Origin: Myoxocephalus aenaeus
Taxonomy: Eukaryota; Chordata; Actinopteri; Perciformes; Cottidae
Assembly: GCA_038501785.1 (NCBI GenBank)
Contig: JBAMJR010000011.1
Location: 4,899,501-4,963,500 of the forward strand
Length of the DNA: 64,000 bases
Direction of reading: 5' to 3'
Shown here piece by piece: positions 40,499-48,115 of this stretch; the stretch's first letter is position 1, and each line of letters starts with the position of its first letter. The position numbers and the translations under genes are program-made. The notes below the pieces were generated by a model that searched no databases, was not told where the DNA came from, and was given only the letters and a program-made list of their open reading frames with translations.

Positions 40499-43228
40499 TG
40501 GCGGTTACCGTGGTGAGCGCTGTTCGCTCTGTTAGCACAGTACGCTCAAAACATCTCCGCGTTCAGAGCCGCTTGTATGGATTGCAGCTGCTGCGGCAGA
40601 GAGCCAATCACAGGTTGCATACATTAAAGGCCGCTTACGGTGATTGGCTGTGGGGAAAACCATACAAATTGGAATTGTTTTTTACTGGGCACGAACACGG
40701 ATCGCGCACCACATTGCAATACTTAGCAGCACTAAAAGTACCCGAGCAGAAGTGCCTTCCCCGGGTTAAACGGGGAGATGGAGAGAAACGGCGGGCGTCT
40801 CCCTCATCAATCATGGATGCCCGCAAAAGCCATGTTCTCCGACAGCAGCTCGGGAAGGGGGGGGAATGCGGGAAGGTGTGGCCTGGGGTCACTCGTGTTG
40901 TCCAACTTGATACCAGCCTCATTCCTTTTGCGTTGGATCGTCTAAATCAGTGGTTCTCAACTGGTCTGGCTCCGGGACCCACTATCACCCCTGAATGACA
41001 AGCCGCGACCCAAATCGAGGAACATTCTCAACTTCTCCAATGTATTGAATGAAAAGATGGTGCAGTTTGAACCTGAGATAGTACAGAACATGTATGCTAA
41101 CACAAAAACAAGTTTAATAACCAAAACGAGCAGCTGGTGGCGATGATAGAGAGGGAACTATTCCCTTTTACACTCAATTAGCTGCATTTTAATTAAAAAA
41201 CTAAAACTGCATCTTCAGGACACGAGGTATTACAACATATATAACAATTCAGAATCTTCAGCTATTTTTAAACAGACTCAACAGCTTTCATGCACAAACA
41301 GTCCAACAACTAAAAAGAAGTTTCAAAAAGACTGAAATGACCTAACTTTAACTGACAACACACACTCACCGAATCTATGACAAACGCTTTACTGTGGAAC
41401 ACGTTACTGTGTTGAGGAGCAGCTTTTCCACTAACTCAAAATAAATTAAACAAAAGTGGAATTCAAAAGTATTCATATATACAACATTAACTTTTCAGTA
41501 AATACTGAAAAACATTGTGAATCCTCAACGTGCAGGATTTATTATCAACCGCCGGCAGTGATGGAAAGTCAATATGTTGGACAGGCCGGGGTAAAAGTCT
41601 CGCTGAAAGCTTGAAGGATGCTTGTCGAGTTGCTGTCTGAAGTCAGAAAGCCATGTTGTAGATCATACACAAAACAAAAAAATCACAATGCATTTACATT
41701 TGCAACGACTCGTGCACATTTCACCCACGCCATGTCTCAACTGGATGATCGAGATCAGAAAGATATTGTATTTGGCTATAAAACAGAGTCTGATTTGGCC
41801 CTTTCTGTTGGAATTTAACATCCAAGAGGGTATGTGGAAAGGATTTCGCTAAATCAATAACAGCAAGCACATTTAGTGCATTGACGTGTAAAAAAAAAAA
41901 AAACATCAATCAAATAGCACGTATAAAAAGAAAGTCCTTCCTGCGATCCTGTGATATTTTTTAGGAAAAAAATCATCACTCAGATGCGATAACGGGGACC
42001 TTCGAGAAGCAGCGGGTCGCCATCAGCAGAGAGCAAAGAGCCAAACAATGCCGGCCCTTTGTGCCAGTGTGTGAGCCCAGTGTGAAGGAGCCAGCGAGGT
42101 GAGAAAGGGCAAGGCGGACAGTGTTTTCACACAAGCAGGAGGAGGGGGGGGCTGCATTCCTCCGGGGTTCTTCATCTTCAGGAAAGGGAGGAGAATGACC
42201 TGTCACATGCCACGCTGCTGCCGTCGTGTTTTAACACGCACAGAGGCCGCTGGGAAGGCCTCTTCACTGGACAGCTTACTAACGGAAAAGTGTGACGTGT
42301 AATAATAGGCTTGTTTGAACAGTCACCAGACAATGAAGACGCTATGAATAGAAGTAAAAAAATAAAGTTGTAAAAGTTAGCAGATGATATATGCGATGTT
42401 GAGGGAATCTAACACATGGATGTGCTGCTAGATAGTCACTTCTATAAAAAAATAAAAAATATTGTGCGGATGCTTAAAATAATGACAGGGCTATATTCCA
42501 GCTACCATAACAGCCTATTACAGAGCTGTTTAAATGGCATACCACTGTGACTAATAGTTATTATTACTACAACAAAACAGACCACAACTACTGTCTCTAT
42601 TAGAAATCTGAAATAAAAAGTGGAAAAAGAGAGCATTTCCAAGTGTGTGTGATCCAACCCGTCTTTTTGGGCAAAGGGAAGGACGTGCACTCCTGTTTTT
42701 TGGATGGACACTCGTGTTTTCCAAAGGGACCGTCCAAATTTGGCACATGGTCTTTCAGCGGCACTCATCTGGTGGAAAAGGAGTGGGGAAGGTGAGGCCC
42801 CAGGAGGGGCTGGTAGGATGAGAGACACCACCTGGAAGCCTCCCGCTAGAATCCCATATTAGGACTCTATTTTTGCAGATAAAGAGTCGTGCGCTGAAAA
42901 ACTGGCACCTCTGCAGCCTCATTAAGTAACTTGAGTGCTCATAAACGCTCACTGGTTGTGGCGGAAAAATAAGAAATTACACCTCTTCCAACACGACTCT
43001 GATTAGAGTCCAATTTTGTAAAATTACTCTCTCTCTTTCTTCAGTGAGGTCACCCGCTGCATGACTCTCCTACTCTAACTCTCCCCAGCTCCAGTAGCTT
43101 TTTTTTTTCTCTTTTCTTTTTTATTATAGTGCTGTGAAACACAATGGAAAACGCACACGATCGCCACAGCTGTCTCCCATTACTGGCTTTGACCGAAATT
43201 ATTTACACGCCTGCTTACTGGAACTAGG

Positions 43229-43274
<46 letters not shown>

Positions 43275-43974
43275 AGAGAGAGGGGGGAGAGGGAGCGAGT
43301 GAAGAGAGAGAGGGGAGGGGGAGTGGGAGGGGGAGATGGAAAGGGAAGAGGGAGAGAGAGAGAAAGAGAGGGAGAGAGGGGAGAGGGAGAGGAGAGGGAG
43401 AGAGAGAGAGTGAAGAGAGAGAGAGGGGAGGGGGAGAGGGAGAGAGTGAAGAGGGCGGGATTGGGTTTACTCCAGCACATTTGCGTCAGCGTCTCCTTGC
43501 TTAACGGGAGGCTGACAAGATACGAAGGAGCTGAACGGAGATACGAGTCTCTCTGTGAAGTGAAGACCCGTCTGCTCATTCGGGCGCTCTTCCTCGCGTG
43601 GCGGCCACAGAACACGGGTCAAAGTAAATCACAGTGAACGTTCCACGATCCAATTCATACACTGCTGTTAATTAAACCGGGCAATACCCGGGTGACCTGT
43701 ATTCATTGGGCAAAAGACACAAACGCTGTTAAGATAAAGGCCTCATCGTGGGCATGTAATTAGACACACATACACACACACGGGACTCCCGTTGCTAGGT
43801 AAACATCCCAACCGCTCTGCATAGCAGCGCACCGCCTCTGCGCTGCTATGATCCGGCTCCTCGCGTGAATCACGGGGCAACATCTGGTTTAGCGCGCTGG
43901 AAGGGACTCTTGTCGGTTTGGCACGCTGTACGTGTGCGGAGTGTGTCGATTTGGAGTGGACGACCCACGCCAGC

Positions 43975-44050
<76 letters not shown>

Positions 44051-47000
44051 CCCCTCCTCTCCACCTCTCACATTACAGTAGTTGCACAATGCATTTTTAA
44101 GACCCCCCCTCCCTTCTTTCGGGCCTTGTGAAAGCATTGCGCATATAGAGACGAAGCTTTTGATTAACCGTAAAAGGGTGGGGAGGGGGGACATGAAAAA
44201 CCACTTTTGGCATCAAAGTGACTGTGGTGTCTGCCAAGATTATACAAAAAATGCAGACGTAGAGAAAGTTGTTTACGTTGCTGCAATAAGTTGAAACGTG
44301 TACGTGCCGTGATTATGAGCACAATTCAATTCCCTTTTCCAGTTGTTATATTAACAATCCCATTGTAAGAATGTTCCACAATGAGCAGACGAGGACAGAT
44401 TTGCACTAATAGCTCCATCATTCATCAAGCCGGCCCATAAGTATAATCAAGGAAAAGGCTATAGGAGGAGGAGGAGGAGGAGGAGAAAGTGCCTCAGCGC
44501 GGACACTGGTGTGTGTTTTTCAGTGAGTCACCGGCCCGGCGTTGTGCCTCTACTACAACCAGCATCCTGCCGCCGCTGTTTCTGGCGAGTGCCTCAAATG
44601 AATACTTGGCAAATTGCTCCTGCAAGACTCTATTCCACAGCGAAAACCCAAAATCAGCCCGAATGTGCACGATGTGTTCTTCACAAAGTAACTGTTTTGG
44701 CAAGCCAGGGAGAGACAACCACAAACGTGTGGTAAGGACATGGAGGAAAAAAGTTATAAACAGAGAAGAAAAATAATAATAAAACCCGGAGTGAAGCAGC
44801 AGAACGGAGCCTTGAAATATGGATGTCAAGGTGCTCTCGGCCCGACTTTTAGGAGTTATGGGAGGCCCAGATCCTGGATAGCATTACGCAGAGAGAAGAC
44901 TCATTGCAGACTAATCTAAACATTACGTAAGAGCTCTCCTGACAAGTTTAGAGGGGCAGATGTGACTGTTTACACAGATGCTACGAGATGATAGGAATAG
45001 ACAGAAAGAGAGCGAGAGGTGAAAGATAGGCCGAAGTGGTAGTGTGAAAAAAAAAAGTTTATTTGGCCAAATGGAGGTGGAAGAATGACTTTAAAATCTT
45101 TAAAAAATGTGTTTACCCGTTCAAACATCAACCCAAGAGCATCTGAAGATTCGTCCATAAATCAACCACTGCACTCGCTGCCAGGGCACTTTGAGGGGGA
45201 AAGGGCACTTGGATGTCTATCTGTGAATATCTGTCCCTTTGTGGAGCTGCACAACAATGCGTTGAGCCATATGAGGAAGAATTTAGAGGGAAAACTTCAT
45301 ACGTGACTTCATTGTGTTGGGAGATCCTGGCATTGTGGGAGAAAACGATGTTTGCTCTGTGCCACGGCGCATGCCGACTCCACTGCTATTGTTTGAGGAG
45401 AAAAGTCAGCTCTCCGGAGTGGGGTTCAAGCCTCGGGAGAATAGAAAAGAACGTTGGGAATAATAACCTATGGCGGCAATCAGGCTGAGGGCACGAACCC
45501 AAAAAAACAAACGCAAACACTTTTTTTGGAGCGCTGGCTGTGCGGCATGACTCTGTACCGGAGGGGTCATTATTCCCGTTCTACCGCGGAAGAACGACAC
45601 GGTATGTTGCAGATTCAAGCCGGAGCGAGCTCAGTCTCTGCAAACGAGGAAATCTTAATTTGAAAAAGAGGAACGTACACCAGATTCCCAGTGTGGTTCT
45701 GATTGTTGCCAACTTGACAGATTTTTTTTTTGTTAATCACACTGTGGGGTCGAGTGTCAGGCATGGGTCAGTAAATTGAACAGTTTGGTTAAGCGGTGAA
45801 AAGCAGATGCAGCCAACGTGGTTGACAGTAACAATTCCTCTAATTGAGGCCAACTTCACCAACAACTTGAAACTCCAACCCTTTCTGGCCAGTGCAGATA
45901 TGACCACAACACAACTCCTCACTGGAAACAGAACATGTGTTTCTGTGATAAGAAATTCAATGAAATAAAGAATGAATAACAACTGTGTCATTACTGCTGA
46001 GAAAAACTGTGTCATTACTGCTGAGAAAAACAATGTTGAATGATCCTTTTCAATTGGAATTTTGGAACTTTTCCTCGTGTAATTTATACTCCATTACAAT
46101 ATTTGCAGAGCCACACTGGCTGCCAAATCTGATTGGCCAATCCTGGTGTTTTTATTACCACACCAAACAGGCTATAATGTTAAAGATAAATAATATGCGA
46201 CATATTAGCCTTGTTTTTCTTAGCCGCGCTAGCAGCAGGGCTCTATGGCAATGTCTGTTGTTGGAGGGATCGGCATGAAATTTAACACAGACATTAATGG
46301 TCCCCAGAGGATGCATCCTAATGACTTCATGACTTTCACCTAGCGCCACAGGCAGGCTGACATTTTGGTTCAGGATGAAATGTCTCCCGATATATTGGAA
46401 TGCCGTTAAGATTTTAGGGCAAACATTCATGGTCCTCAGATGATGTGCCTTAATCAAATAGTCTAGTGTGTTTAGTTCAGATTTGAACGTACCCACAGCT
46501 ATTAGCTATTAGATTACCAGGAAATTCTCGAATGAGAATCCCCCAACCCAAAGGATTCATTGCAATAACTTTGGTGATTCTCTGCCTTTCATCTGGTGCT
46601 ATCATCAGGTAAATATACTCAGATACTTTAGGCCTCAGATTCAGCTGTACTTTTGCTCCATAGTAATTGTATGAACTATTTGCTGTATACAAATGTCTAA
46701 TTGACTGATTTTAACAGTTAGCTTCCCAAAAAAAAAAACATCCTTATTGTCTATGCTAACTGGAAGCGCTACAATATGTGTATCATTGCACTTCAATCAA
46801 ACAGCAACTTTAGAATGGTCCACAAAAAAAGGACAAAATGATTTTCCAAATATTTTGTGTTTCATATTTGTTTTGATCCAATTGTGTTTCTTTTCTATCG
46901 GTAAAAGACTTCACACTCTGCTTTTTGCTAAAACCGCCACGGTGTGGGAGTTTGAATCACTATGTAATGGTATTAACCAACGAAAGAATGACAAATGTAC

Positions 47001-47997
47001 AGATGTATATGAGGGGTTATTATTAGATTAAACTAATTGATTAATCGTTTTTTGTCCTATGCTTCAGTGCAGTGACTACGAGGTCAGTCACTGCCTCCCT
47101 GCAGCAGCCAGAAACAATCTCAGCAATTAATAAAACATAAGATGAGCAAACTTGAGAAGATAAAGTTGATGAAGTAAAGTAAATGGTAGGGTGTCACAGA
47201 TAAAAGGCTAAGCTCTCTGGAGAAACTGTTGCTCATATTCACCAGTACCTATTGGGAGTATAAAAGGTCATACAGCATGCACATAGCTCAAAGGAAGAGG
47301 TGCAGCATTTCTCACCAATTGAGATAAAGTTCAGACGGGGAAAGTTGTGACATCAGCCAGTGCCTTACAGTAACTGATATGACACACTGATAGCATACAC
47401 ACACTTCCTGCCTCCGCCTTTGTTGCACTTTAACTTTCTTTATTTTCTCTCTTTCTTTGTTTGCTAGTTTAACTGCTGTCAAGTTACAAGGCACTTGGCA
47501 AGTATCCAAGCCTCATTCCAATCAATCTGACAGGTACGTGAAGGCTCGCTGACTGTTTGTATTATGAGATTGAACTTGTCAGCGCTTTCTCAATCTGACA
47601 GGTACGTGAAGGCTCGCTGACTGTTTGTATTATGAGATTGAACTTGTCAGCGCTTTCTTGAATGTAAATCCCCCTCGCTCGCTACTCTGACAAGCACCGT
47701 CTAGAAAGGCATGCTGGGAAAAACAGTGGAAAATCACAGGGGTATGGGCGAAGTTGTGGTTGTCTGACAACAGAGCACTGCAGGGCCTGGTGCATCGTCG
47801 GTGTCTTTCATTCCTGATATCACAGTTGCATGAGTTTGACTTTGGCTCCGACCAATGAGAATTTAAGTTATCTGAGTGATGTGTGTCTGATACATTCATC
47901 AGCTTCACGTGCAGCTGAGCGATGGGAAGAACGTACCTGCAGACGCCAGGCAAAAGGTTGCGAGAAGCAACCAGGGAATGGGGAATCTTCTCGCCAT
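1621..47997 (-). CDS. tgfbr3: TGF-beta receptor type III (betaglycan), 13 coding exons, 3' end off the window
   Basis: Betaglycan is a single-pass cell-surface proteoglycan that binds TGF-beta ligands, presents them to the type II receptor, and acts as a co-receptor for inhibin. Thirteen coding exons with GT-AG borders and matching phases join into 757 codons: signal peptide (1-20), orphan domain (about 25-360), proline-rich linker (about 375-430), ZP domain (about 436-707) and the start of the juxtamembrane stretch (716-757). The translation follows human TGFBR3 nearly end to end; shared strings include SGCASRGTTGLPQEVH, PHGNEHLLNWA, FLSLNYL and KSVNWVIK. NxS/T sites occur in NFSL, NLTL, NATH, NCTY, NMTF and NMSL. 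The transmembrane helix and cytoplasmic tail are not in the window; the last exon ends in phase 1 and should splice to an exon left of position 1. The next gene, brdt, is divergent, as in human. Exon borders were chosen by eye from consensus sites and protein continuity. Confidence 0.95.
2357..2650 (-). CDS. tgfbr3: tgfbr3 exon 13: ZP-C domain, second part (residues 618-715)
   Basis: Ninety-eight codons with LGFTLISCFISPNSNP, YTLIETVCPTDDSVRYYS and NMSLLFLHCEMSLCSK, matching human LGFAIQTCFISPYSNP, YTIIENICPKDESVKFYS and NTSLLFLQCELTLCTK. These are the closing cysteines of the ZP domain. The acceptor is GCGCTCCTCCAG; the donor is CCCATG followed by GTATGC. Three other frames are open across the exon, but only this one is conserved. 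Confidence 0.96.
3851..4036 (-). CDS. tgfbr3: tgfbr3 exon 12: ZP-C domain, first part (residues 556-617)
   Basis: Sixty-two codons starting FNCTYRKN and including NMTFNMELYNT, matching human FNCSLQQV and NITFNMELYNT. Four glutamines in a row (QQQQVFVE) replace human NGHVYVE. There are two N-glycosylation sites, NCT and NMT. The acceptor is CCCCTCCTAG and the donor is GTGGAG followed by GTACGC, phase 0 on both sides. Confidence 0.94.
4106..4185. repeat. (TG)n microsatellite, 80 bp
   Basis: Uninterrupted TG repeat of about 40 units in the intron between tgfbr3 exons 11 and 12. Confidence 0.97.
4522..4671 (-). CDS. tgfbr3: tgfbr3 exon 11: glycosaminoglycan-attachment segment (residues 506-555)
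   Basis: Fifty codons. The stretch DGSGGPLDYEDLESGE keeps two Ser-Gly dipeptides in an acidic setting, aligned with human DSSGWPDGYEDLESGD, the region where heparan and chondroitin sulfate chains attach. Preservation suggests the fish protein is also a proteoglycan. The acceptor is GTGGATTGCAG and the donor is ATAGTG followed by GTGAGA. The exon ends SVIV and continues as FNCT in exon 12, parallel to human EIVVFNCS. Confidence 0.93.
4672..6150 (-). other. tgfbr3 intron 10
   Basis: About 1.5 kb between exons 10 and 11. I see no coding, RNA or repeat feature that I can name in it. Confidence 0.75.
6151..6306 (-). CDS. tgfbr3: tgfbr3 exon 10: ZP-N domain (residues 454-505)
   Basis: Fifty-two codons with LTLQDPACKATVNATHYTLE and TPLTGCLTT, the paired-cysteine pattern of a ZP-N module (human VTLLDPTCKAKMNGTHFVLE, SPLNGCGTR). 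Two N-glycosylation sites, NLT and NAT, are present. It ends HINS, matching human VYYNS. The acceptor is CGTTTCCTCAG and the donor is AACTCT followed by GTGAGT, phase 0 on both sides. Confidence 0.95.
6307..7593 (-). other. tgfbr3 intron 9
   Basis: About 1.3 kb of AT-rich DNA between exons 9 and 10 with no recognisable feature. Confidence 0.75.
7594..7880 (-). CDS. tgfbr3: tgfbr3 exon 9: linker and first strand of the ZP domain (residues 358-453)
   Basis: The exon begins DVVDPLESMLLPELSIL and continues into a Pro/Phe-rich linker (SGLPFPFPPP; human GGLPFPFPD). It ends with REPEEHQGTLSVGLSVQC, matching human REPEEVQGSVDIALSVKC. The cysteine near residue 438 opens the ZP domain. The acceptor is TGACTTCCAG and the donor is CTTCAA followed by GTGAGT. 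The high GC content gives a 191-codon shadow frame on the plus strand that has no support. Confidence 0.95.
8004..8193 (-). CDS. tgfbr3: tgfbr3 exon 8: orphan domain end (residues 295-357)
   Basis: It encodes ASDTVSVSLN, LPPGPQALIKWAEEHGYGP and VTSYTSTPVANHFNIRL, the last matching human ITSYTMAPVANRFHLRL. The acceptor is TTCTCCACAG; the donor is GAGCCAG followed by GTAAAC, leaving in phase 1. Relative to human, the first 20 or so residues are poorly conserved, which is usual between structured parts of this receptor. Confidence 0.94.
8194..10038 (-). other. tgfbr3 intron 7
   Basis: About 1.8 kb between exons 7 and 8. It holds a short CA tract near 9711-9731; the frames of 112 and 144 codons around 8,850-9,284 on opposite strands resemble nothing known and lack splice-consistent continuation. 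Confidence 0.7.
10039..10186 (-). CDS. tgfbr3: tgfbr3 exon 7: orphan domain (residues 245-294)
   Basis: The reading begins AFQVDVIVDLRP and includes LLLKCAKSVNWVIKAHSV, matching human AFQVDITIDIRP and LILKCKKSVNWVIKSFDV. The acceptor is CTTTCCTGCAG and the donor is GTGGTG followed by GTAAGT. It is entered in phase 2 and left in phase 0. In this orientation the exon is not covered by a long frame with a start codon, so it was recovered by following the protein. Confidence 0.93.
10655..10817 (-). CDS. tgfbr3: tgfbr3 exon 6: orphan domain (residues 191-244)
   Basis: The translation includes CKIDTKFLSLNYLGGYVEP, ASKGCI and DQEVHIVELQAPNSS, matching human CNIGKNFLSLNYLAEYLQP, AAEGCV and NEEVHIIELITPNSN. 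The acceptor is CTCTTTCAG and the donor is AGCAG followed by GTGAGC, leaving in phase 2. The conserved pair of cysteines probably forms a disulfide in the orphan domain. Confidence 0.95.
10818..12946 (-). other. tgfbr3 intron 5
   Basis: About 2.1 kb between exons 5 and 6. The only named feature is the dispersed repeat at about 11,995-12,275, listed separately. Several 90-140 codon frames on both strands show no resemblance to known proteins. Confidence 0.7.
11995..12275 (+). repeat. Dispersed teleost repeat, family A (copy 1)
   Basis: The stretch reads TTTACGTCCATGTCTGTCCA, then CATCACTTGATCATTTTTATCC, TATTAGACATTTGTGTGAAA, GGGTTATGGGCAAAAACATG, and GTGACCTTTGACCACCAA, and ends CACGAGAATAGACAACCCGA. 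The same series, inverted, occurs at about 61,590-61,960. I recognise the order of blocks from interspersed repeats common in teleost genomes, but cannot give a family name. This copy keeps only half-sites of the TGACC palindromes seen in copy 2. Confidence 0.75.
12947..13130 (-). CDS. tgfbr3: tgfbr3 exon 5: orphan domain (residues 130-190)
   Basis: It carries VSEGSEVHFQPGNFSL, PHGNEHLLNWAQKKY and AVTSFSELR, matching human SEGSVVQFSSANFSL, PHGNEHLLNWARKEY and AVTSFTELK. NFS is a probable N-glycosylation site. The acceptor is CCTTCCCCAAG and the donor is GAGAAG followed by GTGTGT, a somewhat weaker site. It leaves in phase 1 and is completed by exon 6 as Asp-Pro. Confidence 0.95.
14715..15115 (+). 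repeat. Dispersed teleost repeat, family C
   Basis: The series AGCCAGCAGGGGGCGACTCC, GAATAGAAGTCTATGAGAAA, GTAAACATGAGTTTATGGTC, AGGGCGGGGCTACCTTGTGA, TTGACAGATCGCTAC and ACTTTAACCCTTTCACCAAG matches a repeat I know from many fish genomes. It is followed by a polyadenylation-like ACTTGGCAATAAACAGTTCT and TGATTCTGATAC, resembling a retroposon tail. Family assignment is from memory. Confidence 0.6.
18334..18396. repeat. (TG)n microsatellite with GC-interrupted end
   Basis: TG repeat of about 30 units grading into TGTGCG units near 18,378-18,396. Confidence 0.95.
19529..19543 (+). other. G-quadruplex motif
   Basis: Four GGG runs separated by single A bases inside a purine-rich stretch (about 19,514-19,550). 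It fits the tightest quadruplex pattern. It lies on the strand that is template for tgfbr3. Folding is inferred. Confidence 0.6.
20062..20199 (-). CDS. tgfbr3: tgfbr3 exon 4: orphan domain (residues 84-129)
   Basis: Forty-six whole codons beginning VELHLKPIQS and containing FVLHSPQPLIWKIKTENLA, which parallels human FLLNSPHPLVWHLKTERLA. The acceptor is TGTCTTACCAG and the donor is TTTCAT followed by GTGAGT, phase 0 on both sides. It belongs to the N-terminal ligand-binding orphan region of betaglycan. Confidence 0.95.
21620..21925. mobile_element. 306-bp hairpin element with 68-bp terminal inverted repeats
   Basis: The left arm (21,620-21,687) and right arm (21,858-21,925) are reverse complements over 68 bases with one mismatch. 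Both begin CCCAGCCAGCATGTCC when read inward. A second, perfect inverted repeat of 20-base arms and a 5-base loop sits at 21,791-21,835, starting GGCCTCACCTGTG. There is no coding capacity. The layout fits a nonautonomous fold-back DNA element (MITE-like). A target-site duplication is unclear: GGG on both sides at best. Similar hairpins are common in fish, but I cannot name the family. Confidence 0.7.
22300..22312 (+). promoter_or_regulatory. Perfect DR1 nuclear-receptor motif
   Basis: AGGTCA-A-AGGTCA, the direct repeat with one-base spacing recognised by RXR/PPAR- and HNF4-type receptors. It lies in tgfbr3 intron 3. Such motifs also arise inside teleost repeats and function is unproven. Confidence 0.4.
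22492..22533. repeat. (TC)n microsatellite
   Basis: About 21 uninterrupted TC units. Confidence 0.97.
27250..27620 (+). repeat. Dispersed teleost repeat, family B (copy 1, longest)
   Basis: It contains GGCATGCTAACATGCTCACA, ACAATGCTAACATGCTGATG, TTCACCATGTTCACTATCTT and TTTAGCATGTTAGCATGCTA, then AACCAAAGTATTGCACCGAT, GTCATTAGGATGCATCATCT and ATGGGAATCCATTTAATAG. The block order matches an interspersed repeat widespread in teleosts. A 5' part recurs at about 39,440-39,620 and a 3' part, inverted, at about 46,240-46,620. Confidence 0.75.
31696..31883 (-). CDS. tgfbr3: tgfbr3 exon 3: start of the orphan domain (residues 21-83)
   Basis: It encodes the mature N-terminus, with CELLPV, HPVQATLRSF and the near-invariant SGCASRGTTGLPQEVH. 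These align with human CELSPV, HPVQALMESF and SGCASRGTTGLPQEVH. The acceptor is TCTCCGCCGCAG; the donor is GCTGAA followed by GTGAGT. It enters in phase 1 and leaves in phase 0. The exon is GC-rich, so it also shows long frames on the other strand and in other phases, which are shadows. Confidence 0.95.
34688..34761. repeat. (TA)n microsatellite, about 74 bp
   Basis: Uninterrupted TA repeat of about 37 units followed by a T-rich stretch. Confidence 0.97.
39440..39620 (+). repeat. Dispersed teleost repeat, family B (copy 2, 5' part)
   Basis: It shares GCGTGCTAACATGCTCACAG, GGTGCTAACATGCTAATGG, TTAGCTTAGCATTTTAGCAT and AACACAAAGTACAACTGGGG with the family-B pattern and aligns with the first half of copy 1. 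The second half is missing. Confidence 0.65.
40460..40495. repeat. (CA)n microsatellite
   Basis: About 18 CA units. Confidence 0.95.
40948..41060 (+). mobile_element. hAT-type transposon end (fragment)
   Basis: The sequence opens CAGTGGTTCTCAACTGGTCT and continues CCGGGACCCACTATCACCCC and CCGCGACCCAAATCGAGGA. CAGTGGTTCTCAA is the characteristic terminal sequence of hAT (Charlie-like) elements, and 'GGGACCCA ... GCGACCCA' is typical of their nonautonomous relatives. I found no matching inverted end downstream, so the right limit is arbitrary and the copy is probably truncated. Confidence 0.6.
43226..43456 (+). repeat. Polypurine (GA/GGA) tract, about 230 bp
   Basis: Starts as pure GA repeat (to about 43,270) and degenerates into GGGAG, GAGAGG and AGAGAG mixtures. 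The strand is almost free of pyrimidines, apart from scattered T and C. Long Arg/Glu-repeat frames here are low-complexity artefacts. Confidence 0.93.
43976..44047 (+). repeat. (CT)n microsatellite, 72 bp
   Basis: Uninterrupted CT repeat of about 36 units. It is complementary to the GA tract 500 bp to the left. Confidence 0.97.
44465..44484 (+). repeat. (GGA)n trinucleotide repeat
   Basis: About six GGA/GAG units in a row. Confidence 0.85.
45982..46029. repeat. 24-bp perfect tandem duplication
   Basis: The unit beginning ACTGTGTCATTACTGCTGAG occurs twice back to back (45,982-46,005 and 46,006-46,029) with no difference. Confidence 0.92.
46240..46620 (-). repeat. Dispersed teleost repeat, family B (copy 3, inverted, rearranged)
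   Basis: Read on the plus strand, GGCATGAAATTTAACACAGA, TTAATGGTCCCCAGAGGATG, CATCCTAATGACTTCATGAC and TTTCACCTAGCGCCA are the reverse of the 3' half of copy 1. A second partial unit follows (CATTCATGGTCCTCAGATGA), then GCAATAACTTTGGTGATTCT and TTTCATCTGGTGCTATCATC. It looks like two overlapping or internally duplicated fragments. Confidence 0.65.
47522..47657. repeat. 68-bp perfect tandem duplication
   Basis: Two identical 68-base units (47,522-47,589 and 47,590-47,657), each starting TCAATCTGACAGGTACGTGA and ending AACTTGTCAGCGCTTTC. Identity indicates a recent event or an assembly artefact. It sits about 280 bp downstream of tgfbr3 exon 2, in intron 2. Confidence 0.95.
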
Positions 47998-48115
47998 CCT
48001 GCAGCTTCCAGTATGAGGGTGGCGAGCGAACAGGCACTGCAGTTCTCCTGCAGTTCTCGCGAGGGTTCCCCTGCTCTATGAGGCGGTCGTCGGGAAGTCC
48101 GCTTCAAAGCAGCAG
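47937..48115 (-). CDS. tgfbr3: tgfbr3 exon 2: 5'UTR end, start codon and signal peptide
   Basis: The acceptor is a long pyrimidine run ending TTTCACAG; the donor is CTGCAG followed by GTACGT. The ATG at 47997-47995 has a good context (A at -3, G at +4) and opens MARRFPIPWLLLATFCLASA, a typical signal peptide: two arginines, a hydrophobic core and a small-residue cleavage site. Coding part is 47937-47997. The exon ends one base into a glycine codon, completed by exon 3 as Gly-Pro, matching human ...ATAGPEP. The frame is too short to appear as a long ORF and was found by following phase from exon 3. Confidence 0.88.

Larger units (their letters stand above)
31884..47936 (-). other. tgfbr3 intron 2 (16 kb)
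   Basis: The largest intron, between the signal-peptide exon and the first orphan-domain exon. Named contents are a 74-bp TA tract (34,688-34,761), two family-B repeat copies, a CA tract (40,460-40,495), a hAT-like end (40,948), a polypurine tract (43,226-43,456), a CT tract (43,976-44,047), GGA repeats (44,465-44,484), and 24-bp and 68-bp tandem duplications. A (CT)n run near 33,282-33,305 and a CA/TG tract near 38,256-38,295 are also present. No nested gene is supported. Confidence 0.7.

Noticed and set aside
40498..40998. 166-codon plus-strand frame
   Set aside because: It runs from GC-rich unique DNA into the hAT-like end, which shows it is not a conserved protein. No recognisable domain.
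43134..44194. Arg/Glu- and Leu/Ser-repeat frames of up to 167 codons
   Set aside because: Direct translations of GA and CT microsatellites.
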